Part shown: one piece after another, positions 46,457 through 56,389 of the stretch | Numbering within the stretch: position 1 is the stretch's first letter | Layout: every line of letters begins with the position of its first letter | Assembly (NCBI GenBank): GCA_003996215.1 | Contig: QJPP01000805.1 | Location: 558,001 to 622,000, forward strand | Length of the DNA stretch: 64,000 bases | Reading direction: 5' to 3' | Source: Jaltomata sinuosa | Lineage: Eukaryota; Streptophyta; Magnoliopsida; Solanales; Solanaceae | Position numbers and translations under genes: made by a program | Notes under the pieces: generated by a model | Told to the model about the DNA's origin: nothing | What the model saw: only the letters and a program-made list of their open reading frames with translations | Databases searched by the model: none

Positions 46457-48742
46457 ATGGCCGGCTCGGCCTCTGGTCGGCCTGAGTTGGCTGGCCAGAA
46501 CCTCTCTATCACATCTCTAGAAGACTTCCCTGAATTATATTACCCTAATTCCCCAGAAAGACCTGTATTGCTTATCAAGCCTAATGAATTGCCTAGCGTG
46601 AATGAAATAAAAGGAGAAGTCAATGATATTACAAAAGGCAATACTATGAAATATGTGAATTTGATAAAACCCAACTTGCAACATGGAAAGCAATCAGCCC
46701 CAGAACCAATCACAATGAAGTTTGTCGCATACAATAATGGGATTCCAAGAATCACTTAGACGGAAGAGGAAGTGCTGAAGATGAATTCCATTGAAGATCT
46801 CCAACTTGCAGTGGTTGGGAAATTCTCTTATGGATGGTCGTAACTGGATGATCTTAGGATTCAAATACCTAAACAATGCAAAATCAAAGGAGATTGTAAG
46901 ATTAGTTTACTCAGAAATAGACATATTCTTATGAGATTTACTCATATGAAAGATTTTGTCAACATGATGGCCAATAATGTGTATTATATAACAGCCAAAG
47001 ATGATGTAGCCTATCAAATGAGGCTACTCATTTATGATGATAAGTTCAAACCAGATGAAGAAATAACGCAAGCAATGGCTTGGATTTCCTTTCCAGACCT
47101 ACTCCCCACTTTCTTTGTGAAAGAATCCCTATTTCTCTATCCTCAGCTGTTGGAAAGCCAATACACTTAGACTTGACTATTATTAATAAAACGTGACGTT
47201 CCCCTAGTTGTGCAAGAGTCAAAGTTCAAGTGGACTTGGCTTCTAAATTGCCTACCTATGTGGAGTCAGAAGTAGTGAATAGCAAATCTAATGAGACAAG
47301 GGTGCAGAAGGTGAAGATACAATATGACACTATGCCTAAATATTGACATACCTGCAAACTACAAGGCCATGATGAATCAGAATGCAGAAGTCTTCATCCT
47401 GAGTTAAGAAGACCAGTTAAAGAAGAAAAGGAGGATGATGAGGTGAATAAGCAGGAGGATAATGAAATACCTATCCGAAGGAGATATATCAATGGCAAAG
47501 TGGTTCTAGCTAAGTGGAACTCTACCAGAAGGAGATTCAAATTGGAGAAAGGCACTTACAGATTAATCAATAATGACAAGGTGGAGACACCTCAAGAGGA
47601 AAAGGGAGTAAGGATTGAGAATCCTTTCAACATACTGCAAGATGAAGGTGAAGAAGAAGAATCAGCAACCCCAGATAATAATATTGATCCAGCTATAGAG
47701 GAAAGGGATGAGGTGAATGCAAGTGAACACCAGCAAGATGGTACGACTGTTTCTGGGGTTAAAAATCATAGGGAATCAGATGAGCAGGACTCCAGTAAGA
47801 TGCTCCAAAGGGAAGAGACAGGTGAACCAAGCATAAATTCAACAATCAACAAGGATAATTGTACAAGTAATGTAGTTGAAAAACAAGGGGAGTTGGAACC
47901 AGTAGAATCAGGGATAAAGGGGAAGCCATTATCAGTCAGTGGTAGTGCAAATAATAAAGAAGAACTCAACACAGCAAATCCCAGCACACATGAGGAGAAG
48001 AAGCAGAATATGATTATCCCAGCAAACAATAATACCAACACAGATAATAAGCATAATGAGAGTAGAACAATAGATCATAACAGACACAGAAAAGAAGAAT
48101 AGCAGGATCCTAAAAGATGATAAACTGAATAACACATAGGTAAACATGACCACCAAACAATGGATAACAAAGTCTTTCCATAAGGAACAAAGAGGGGGCA
48201 CAAACACAGTAACTATTGGAGGGAATGAGCTGAATATAACAGATGTTGAGGTTGTAGACCAAGGATGTGAAAAGGCACCTGCAAAACAAAGAGAGGTAAT
48301 GAGTGTTGATCAGGTGATTGATGCAGCAAAGAATAATGTTAGCTTAGAGAACATTCATGATGCTGAAAATGGCAAAATTGAGAAACGGGATGCAGAAAGG
48401 GTCCACAATCCACTAGCAGTAGTGGAGATTCCAACAGCAGTTTAAATGTATGAATCACTTGTGATTCTTTGTGATATTGAATCTCCCAACAGAGCACTAC
48501 ATGATGTCCTCACTTATACGATAGGGAATAAAATAGAAGGAGAACCAGATAAACAAGAGGGTGAGGAAAATCAGCTTGGAGCATTGCCAGAATACCAAAT
48601 ACACAGAGATGCAGACATGTCCCCAAGATTAATCAAGGATGCTAAATCAGCTAGAAAAGGGAAAAAAGCAAGGCAATGGAGATGCATCTCAACTAGTAAG
48701 GGTGCAACAAAAGAGGAAGGGGGGTGCCACACATCTTCTTAA
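46457..48742 (+). pseudogene. LINE ORF1 protein (DUF4283 and CCHC type)
   Basis: After about 95 residues the DUF4283-type RNA-binding domain appears: VGKFSYGW, ILMRFTHMKDFVNMM, AYQMRLLIYDDKF and QAMAWISFPDLLPTFFVKE. A knuckle follows near 47340-47385, HTCKLQGHDESEC, whose first Cys codon is TGA. The remainder (47443-48742) is long, acidic and low in complexity, ending with a basic stretch KGKKARQWR. A stop near 46843 and shifts near 47125 and 47400-47440 break it. ORF1 protein would bind LINE RNA. Its stop codon (48740-48742) touches the ORF2 ATG in the same frame. Confidence 0.85.
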
Positions 48743-50340
48743 ATGATTAAAGCTCTTATTTGGAATATTAGGTCAGTAAAGTTACAGAAAGCATTTCAAA
48801 GAGTGCAAATGTTGCACAACTATCATAAGTTTGATTTTGTGGCTCTACTTGAACCTTTTTAGCATATCAGGCATTTAAACAGATACAAAAATAGGTTGAA
48901 AATGAAGCTGGCTAATCATAATTGTAATGGGCAGATCTAGGTATTCATCAACTATGGTTTTGATGTGACAGTGATCTCTAACTCAGACCAGCATTTAACG
49001 TTGAAGTTTGTGGACCTGTCCTCAGGAGTTGTTTTTTATACTTCTCTGGTTTATGCTAAATATGATAGCAACCTTAGAATGGAACTGTGGGAAGACTTGT
49101 TTAATATAGCCATTGGGATGGCTCACCTATGGCTAGTTGGTGAAGATTTTAATATGGTTTTAAATAGGGAAGAAAAAATAGGAGGCTTGCCTGTTTTAGA
49201 AGCTGATTCTGAAAATTTTAGGACTTGTATTGAGTCAAGTGATGTTGCTCAAGTGCCCTTCAAGGGGAGTCCTTTTACTTTGTGGAATGGCAGAGCTGGA
49301 GATGATTGTATATTTGAAAGACTAGAAAGAGTTTTAATCAATGAAGAACTACATACCCTATTTACTCAAGTTGAAGTGGAGTATCTGCCCAAAAATAGTT
49401 CTGATCATGCCCCCCATATGTTATCTTGTCAATCTATGGCTACCTCTTACAGCAGGCCTTTTAAATTCCTTAACTTCTGGACCTCTCATGAGTCCTTCAA
49501 GGAGGTGGTGAGACTTAATTAGGATATTGTTTCTCTTCTAATCCATTTCTAGATTTTAAGAGTAAGATAAAGAAGATTAAAAAGGCCTTAACTTTATGGA
49601 GACAAAAAGACATATGGAGATATCTTTTAACAGCTGATTATTAGGAAAAATTGCAAGAATCAAAGAGAGTCTGTTTGAAGAAGATCCTTCCAATAAAAAT
49701 AGAATGGTGATGCAACAGGCAAAGGATGAGTATAATAAGTATTTATCTTTGGAGGAAGCATATTGGCAACAGAAAGCAGGATACGATTGGTTTGAAAATG
49801 GAGACAGGAACACAAGATTTTTTCATAGTATGGTAAAAGGGAGAAGGCAAAGGTTGAAGGTTAACAGAATTAAAAACTCTCAAGGTGACTGGTTAGATGA
49901 TCAAGGGGAGATTGTAGAAGTAGCTATTGACTTTTATCAGACTCAATTCACTCAAGAAAGGGACGCTACTAATTTCTCTTTATTACCACATATTCTAGAA
50001 CTGATCAGTGGAGGTGAGAATGAACTCTTGGGAGAGATTCTAGGACTAGAAGAAGTGAATAATGTTGTTTTCAATCTTAAGGGTGATAGTGCAAGTGTCC
50101 CTGATGGGCTATCGGGAATATTTTATCAAGTCTGCTGGGATATTATTGGTTTAGACATAGTGAGAATGGTACATGATTTTTTTGCAGGTAACTCTCTCCC
50201 TAAATCAAGTACACATACTAATCTGGTCCTCATTCCAAGAAAGATATTGTTCAAACTTTCTATGATTTGAGGCCTATTAGTTTTAGTAATTTTGTGAATA
50301 AAATCCTGTCAAGGATTATTCATGATAGACTGGAGGGTTT
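48743..50340 (+). pseudogene. LINE ORF2: endonuclease and partial reverse transcriptase
   Basis: The N-terminus MIKALIWNIRSV is typical of plant L1 ORF2. The endonuclease retains catalytic motifs IWNIRS, LLEPF, VGEDFNMVLNREEKIGG and SDHAPHM. TAG codons near 48860 and 48938 and a frameshift near 49520-49700 interrupt it. RT begins with WFENGDRNTRFFHSMV, then VPDGLSGIFYQVCW and a shift near 50245, then FYDLRPISFSNFVNKILSR. It is cut by the LTR at 50346. Endonuclease nicks target DNA, and RT primes from it. Confidence 0.9.
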
Positions 50341-50345
50341 GCTGC

Positions 50346-51718
50346 TGATAATGCTCAAACGTACTCTCCAAGATAAAGGTATTGGTGATCGTTAAGCAAA
50401 ATATATTTATATTTCCGATGGGAGTCAGGGTCAATTCCACAGAGAATAATGTAATCGCGATTGAGATAGAAAATAATTAAAGTAATTATTCAAGTTCAAG
50501 GACCAAAATAAGTAAAATGATTGGAGGGTTTATAGTCAAAAACACGAGCGATGATTCAATTGCAAGGTCGACCAATTCTTTCCAACACAACGATCACAAG
50601 GGATATTTAGGGATGGGTATTACTTCAAATCCATACGATCCATTACAAGTTTACCAAATATAAACTAGATTAATAATGGTTCAAATGAAACAAGCCTTGG
50701 AAGTATTGGTAATTTACCAACGTCTCTCGACTATCGACAAATATACCTCAACTAGTTCTATCGAACCCAGCCAAGCGTTAACAAAGCTCTTCCAATTATG
50801 ACAACACTAGAATTACTATTTCTAGCAAATTCCTTAAATGAGGGTTAGAGCCTCAAGTTAGTGCAAATCAATCTTTTACCACCTTAATTCACTCTTTCAA
50901 GCCAAATCAAAGTAAAGAGGGCAAGTCCAAGGGTTCATCACTCCCTTTATATTCAATTCAAGCACAAGATTAATTAGAGATTCAAAGATCCAATTCATAA
51001 ACTAGAAAATATTTAATAAATTATAAAAGCACAAAATAAGAAATCATACCCAAATATTGTTTATATCCAACACAATATCCAAATCTCAAATTAACCAACA
51101 CACCAATAGATTTAACAATACAAAGCGAGAGTTGAAGAAAGGAACTAAAAATTTTACAATAAGAGCTTCCAATCTTCACTACAATGGTGTTGGAGGATGA
51201 ACTTGCTCCCCAAGCTAGCTCTAAGCTGCTCACTCTAAGACTAAGGATGAATTGGTTGAAGAACAATTGTGTATATCCAGTATCCCCTTCAAAAGTGGCT
51301 AAGAAGAGCTTTTATGTGGATTGGGGTTTCCAAAAATGGAAATTTCCAAATCTGCCCTGCAGCTGATGCTTTCTTCTTTGCCTACGCGGAAGGCTCGTCG
51401 CGTACGCGAAGTGTCTTTTTCTGGTTGACCTTCCCGTACACGATCTCTTTAGTGCATCCACGGAGCTTTCCCTTGGTTGACATCCATGTGCGCATGTGGA
51501 CCATCACGTGCGCGTAGGTATATCCAGCTACCAGTTATTTGCTTCTCCGAATAGCTGTATTTTGACTTGTTTTCATCTGAATTTTTCTCGATCACTTCTA
51601 GAACACAGTAACCTGTAAAGTAGAAGTAATCCATGTCAGTTGCACTATATTTCTCACTTTACCTTAGCAATAGCATAAGATTAAAAGCTAAATAAGTAGG
51701 TAGAATACCAATTTATCA
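50346..51718 (-). repeat. 3' LTR of Athila-like element, minus strand, inserted in the LINE
   Basis: It runs from TGATAATGCTCAAACG to CCAATTTATCA on the plus strand, 1373 bp. Its minus-strand start TGATAAATTGGTATTCTACC is nearly the same as at 52654, so the two are one subfamily. Positions 51378-51520, about 200-340 bp from its start, hold CGCGTACGCG, GTGCGCATG and CACGTGCGCG words. The flanks do not match (GCTGC and AACCC), as expected because interior sequence follows on the right. Confidence 0.88.
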
Positions 51719-52280
51719 AACCCCTAAAGTTAAACTATTGCTTGTCCTCAAGCAACTAAAAATTCTATTTCAAGAGGCACACAACACAAGTGCAATGACA
51801 ACACTACAAGTCAAAGAAAATGCATTACAAGCATCAAGCATGACTTTGGTTGGTACTAATGATTAGTCAATCACATGATAACTTAATCTAAGCACTCCCC
51901 TCTATTCAAAACACAATTCAAGGATACAATGGAACTACAAGAACAACCAAGTGACAACAACCAATCTTCAAGAAGTGACTCAAACCACTAGCTTACCAAG
52001 ACATGCTCATTTGACTCATTTTTAGAGTTTATCAATTTCACCAACTATCCTAATTCACATGCCCTCACAAGAACAAAAGTCCCAAAAACACAATATGTAC
52101 AAAGACAATCACAAGGGACAAATGCATAAACACTCACACTCACAAGGAATTTCAAGTACCAACAAGTATCAACCATAAGCTTGCCCTTATTTTTGCTCGC
52201 CACTAGCTCAAAACCAATTGGTCGAAAATCCCAAAGGGCTTTTCTAAGCTTGTAATGTGGGCTCGGGGAAGGGTAGGATA
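51719..52280 (-). other. Interior end of the same Athila-like element
   Basis: Read on the minus strand, GCTTGAGGACAAGCAATAG then TTAGGGGTT precedes the LTR, matching the region before 35819. No coding sequence. It ends where a chromovirus LTR starts, so most of the element is missing. Confidence 0.65.
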
Positions 52281-52653
52281 TGTAATGACCTTTCCAGTCA
52301 TTTTTGTGTTTACACCTTCATTGTACTGTTAGAGCCTTCCTGTAATGGCTCCAAGTCATTTATGGCTTACTAAGACTGGTGGTTTGGTGCCCTGGCCGTT
52401 CATTTGGCTGCTATGGCCGTTTTCTTGATTTAGAGCTTAAACTTAGGAATTCATTGACTTCGGTCAACATTCTTGGTAAACACGCTCGGAATTGAATTTT
52501 GACAGTTTCGTTAGCTCCGAAGCATTGATTTTGGTAAAGATGGACCCTTGGTCGGGGTCTGGGAGCTTTCAGTTTGATTTTGGGTGATTTTTTATGTTTC
52601 TAGCCAAGTTGAACTTGAAAGTTTGACTTTGGTCAACATTCGGAGAAGACGAC
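52281..52653 (+). repeat. LTR 5' end fragment, TGTAATGACC family
   Basis: TGTAATGACCTTTCCAG to ATTCGGAGAAGACGAC. It matches 41398 onward and the minus strand from 23510. The next bases are an Athila-like LTR that entered here. Confidence 0.85.
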
Positions 52654-53750
52654 TGATAAGTTGGTATTCTACCTACTTATTTAGCTTCTAATCTTATGCT
52701 TTTGCTAGTATGAAATGGATAAATAGTGCAATTTGACACGAATCACTTCTATTTTGCAGATTTCTGTGTTTTAGATGTGTTCGGGAAAGATTCAAGTGAA
52801 AATAAGTCAAATGGAGCAAAAAGGGAGTTGTTGGGCACTGGCATCAAATTGGCCATCGCAACTGCGAGTGTGAGTCATGCGATCACGATGCATTGGCAGA
52901 ACTCAAAGACACGCGACCACGAGTGTGGAGTCACACGACCGCGTGGAAGGAAATTATAGAGCCTCGCAATCACGAAGGCCATGCACGTGATCACGATGAA
53001 GGTGTCATCAGCTGCAGAACAGAATTGGAAATTCCCATTTTTGGAAACCCAAATTGCCATAAAACTCTTCCCATCCGATTAGGAATACATTTTTGGCTAT
53101 TCTCACAACTTTTGGCAAGCTTGGAGAGCAAGTTCATCAACCAACACCATAGGAGTGAAGATTTGGATGCTCTTTATTGTAAAATCTTTAGTTTTCATTC
53201 TTCAACTCTTGCTCTTAATTGCTATTTTATTGATGTAATTGTTGAATTGAGATTTGGGTTTGTATTAGAGATAATACTTGTTTGGGTATTGAATTCATAT
53301 ATATATATTGCTCTTGTTTGATTATTTGGGTCTATTGAATCCTCCATGCTTGAATTTATAGTCAATGGTTGCAAACATTGACTTAGCTTTCTAATTTGGG
53401 TTGTTGCTTGAGCCCTAAATTTGGGAAGATTCAATAGTGGGGATTTGGGGTTTCCACTCTAGACCAAGGCTAGAGATAGTTTGGGTGCCGGAAACTCTCA
53501 TCTATGAGTTGGGGTTAGAGATAACCCAACTCACCCAAGTTATTTGGTTGGTTTATTGCTTACTCGTGGTGGTTCGAGAGAACACACGAGATACATGCTC
53601 GATTGGTCGAAAGACAGTTTGGTATACCTTCAACCAAGACTACCTATGTGTCAACCGGGTGCATGTCTTGTGAGTTGAACTCCCATTCCCAAGTCTCCCT
53701 TGTTATCCTTGCTTGGCGAAATCAAGGTGAAAGCCATTGATCAATCTATC
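52654..53750 (+). repeat. Athila-like LTR, truncated by Ogre insertion
   Basis: It starts TGATAAGTTGGTATTCTACC. It ends at AAAGCCATTGATCAAT, a passage found inside the solo LTR at 4533-4560 (reverse complement), so about 250 bp of its 3' end is absent. Positions 52850-53010 hold TGCGATCACGATGC, GCGACCACGAG and GTGATCACGATG words. The Ogre-like LTR enters at 53751. Confidence 0.85.
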
Positions 53751-54925
53751 TGTCGACACCTGATTTTTACCCTCCACATTACGAATTAATCTTGAGCCTT
53801 GTTGAATTTTAAACAATTTTTGAAATAATTGTCTTGTAAAAAGGGGTAAATCATTTTCAAATCAGCTTTATAATAGTTCTGAGTAACAATTTATATTTTT
53901 GATATTTAATTATGTGAAATTTATATAAGTTTACTAAAAGAACTATTTTAGAGCTTAGTGTCATAAAAAGGGTCCTTTTAAAAGATTAAACACTTGATTT
54001 TTCTCCAAGTTATTTCAAATGAGAAATTAATAGAATAAATTAATTTCATAATTGTTAAAGAGGTAATTAAGTGTTAAATTCAATAATTATTTCAATTTGT
54101 TTAAGTTAAATGAGCTCAAGAATTGATTGTAATTAGTTCGTCTATATTCCAATGCTAGCCTAATTCCTTAAATCATTTAAATTCTAGCCGATTTTCATCA
54201 ATTTATTCGTAATTAGGCTACCTCCTTAAACCTAAAGTGGCCACATTTTTGAAAATGTGGACAAACTTTAAACACCTTTATAACCCCTTCTATGATCAGC
54301 CGTTTGGGCCAACCCATTCCCACAACCCACCTCCGGCCCACTTCTATTTCCCTCTAATCTCTTGACCCGCTCCGGCCCAACACCTCTCACCCTAATCCAC
54401 CCTTATACGCCCCTTTATCTTTTCTCTTACTCAGATAAAACCAAACACCCCTTTAGCTTCATCTTCTTCTTTTTCTCTCAACAGCTCACCAGAAACCCTA
54501 GCCGCCCCCTCTTCTCTCCCCCATTTCTCTCATGCGTCGACTCTCCTTGTTGTACAAAGCAACGCGCTTCGTACAACACCTCAGCTTTACCAGTACGCCC
54601 CCTCATCCTTCACTCCTTCATCGTTCTCACAAACGACAAGCCGAACGTCTAGCAGCTGTAAACGTAGAACCCAGCTTTACCATCCCCAAAACTCATTAAA
54701 ATTCCAAATTTCTGTCCAAATTCCCCGTTAAAGATGTGCTGGCTTTACCCAGAAGCTTTGAGAAGCGATGAGGTTTCACCTCCTTCGCTAAATTAGTGGG
54801 ATTTGTACAATTTCGTACAAATCTATTGCCCTTAACGTTATCCAGCTGAGGAATTTGAATTCCTCAGCAAAATCCCCAAAAACACCTCTGGTTCCCCCCC
54901 CCCCCCATTTTCACCCAAAATTCCC

Positions 54926-54933
54926 TATAAATA
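54926..54933 (+). promoter_or_regulatory. LTR promoter TATA box, copy 1
   Basis: TATAAATA in CCCTATAAATACCCCCC, the likely U3 promoter. The C-rich tract lies about 25 bp upstream. Confidence 0.65.
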
Positions 54934-56381
54934 CCCCCCTAGCTGCATGAAAAGGAGCAGATTTTGGGGAAATATTGGGGGATCTAGAGAATTTTTCTCT
55001 AACCTCACGTAACCAGTCAGCTTTGTGAAGAAAAAGCACTAAAAATTCGAGTTCTAAAGGATTGGTTATTAGTCCGGTGGTGGTAAGCTCTTCCGGTGAA
55101 GTTCTAAGCCCGAGTTGCTTCCCTAAAAAAGGTGAATCCCTTAACCTCCTCCTTTACTGTTTTTGTTGTTTTCATTTTTGCTTTTATAATGTTTAAACCT
55201 TGGTGAAATCTGGTTCTGGTCTTGTTTGTTAGTATCAAAGATATGCGCTTAAATGTTAGACTAATATTATGATTTCGAGTAGCAATCTTGTGTTAGAAGT
55301 GTGGTCTTTTACTGATTTTGTTTAATTTGTTAAAACAATGAGTATGAGCATAAATTTGAGCCTAGATTGTTGTTAAATGATGTTAAATCTGTCTGGCTTT
55401 GTTCATAAAAATGTTTGGTTTTGATCCTTGTTTGTTCCCCAACCCCTCTTCATAATCATGTTCTTATTGGCTTACCAACTTTGCCTAAACTGATATTTCG
55501 TATATGTATTGATTAAGTGTTGATATGTTTTGTTCATGGTTGTTTGTGATGATTTTTAAACTTGTTTTCCCTTCCCCTTTATAAACCCCTTGATTTCATT
55601 AGCCTGTGTTTGACTTATATGATGATTAAATCATTTAAATTCTAGCCGAATTTCATCAATTTATTCGTAATTTGGCTACCTCCTTAAACCTAAAGTGGCC
55701 ACATTTTTGAAAATATGGACAAACTTTAAACACCCTTATAACCCCTTCTATGACCAGCCGTTTGGGCCAACCCATTCCCACAACCCACCTCCGGCCCACT
55801 TCCATTTCCCTCTAATCTCCTGACCCGCTCCGGCCCAACACCTCTCACCCTAATCCACCCTTATACGCCCCTTTATCTTTTCTCTTACTCAAATAAAACC
55901 AAACACCCCTTTAGCTTCATCTTCTTCTTTTTCTCTCAACAGCTCACCAGAAACCCTAGCTGCCCACTCTTCTCTCCCCTATTTCTCTCACGCGTTGACT
56001 CTCCTTGTTGTACAAAGCAACGCGCTTGGTACAACACCTCAGCTTTACCAGTACGCCCCCTCATCCTTCACTCCTTCATCGTTCTCACAAATGACAAGCC
56101 GAACGTCTAGCAGCTGTAAACGTAGAACCCAGCTTTACCATCCCCAAAACTCATTAAAATTCCCAATTTTTATCCAAATTCCCCGTTAAAGATGTGCTGG
56201 CTTTACCCAGAAGCTTTGAGAAGCGATGAGGTTTCACCTCCTTCGCTAAATTAGTGGGATTTGTACAATTTCGTACAAATCTATTGCCCTTAACGTTATC
56301 CAGCTGAGGAATTTGAATTCCTCAGCAAAATCCCCCAAAACCCCACTGGTTTCCCCCCCCCCATTTTCACCCAAAATTCCC

Positions 56382-56389
56382 TATAAATA
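56382..56389 (+). promoter_or_regulatory. LTR promoter TATA box, copy 2
   Basis: TATAAATA in the second unit of the duplication, in the same context as copy 1. Confidence 0.65.

Larger units (their letters stand above)
46381..50345 (+). mobile_element. LINE (L1-type), 5'-complete, 3' truncated
   Basis: An untranslated leader is followed by ORF1 (46457-48742) and ORF2 (48743 onward) with endonuclease and the first part of reverse transcriptase. It stops at 50345, where an Athila-like LTR begins, before the catalytic Y-A-D-D box. Most LINE copies are 5'-truncated, so a copy with its leader and ORF1 is uncommon. Decay is moderate: several stops and at least four shifts. Confidence 0.9.

Noticed and set aside
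47766..48207. Minus-strand hydrophobic ORFs resembling membrane proteins
   Set aside because: They are antisense to the acidic part of LINE ORF1; hydrophobicity comes from reading its complement.
52281..53750. A single composite element with gypsy start and Athila end
   Set aside because: Comparison with other copies shows two separate LTR families joined by insertion.
54362..54652. Ser/Pro-rich ORF in the Ogre LTR, with a related ORF in the second unit
   Set aside because: The copy in unit 2 is in another frame and shorter; the reading is not conserved between units.
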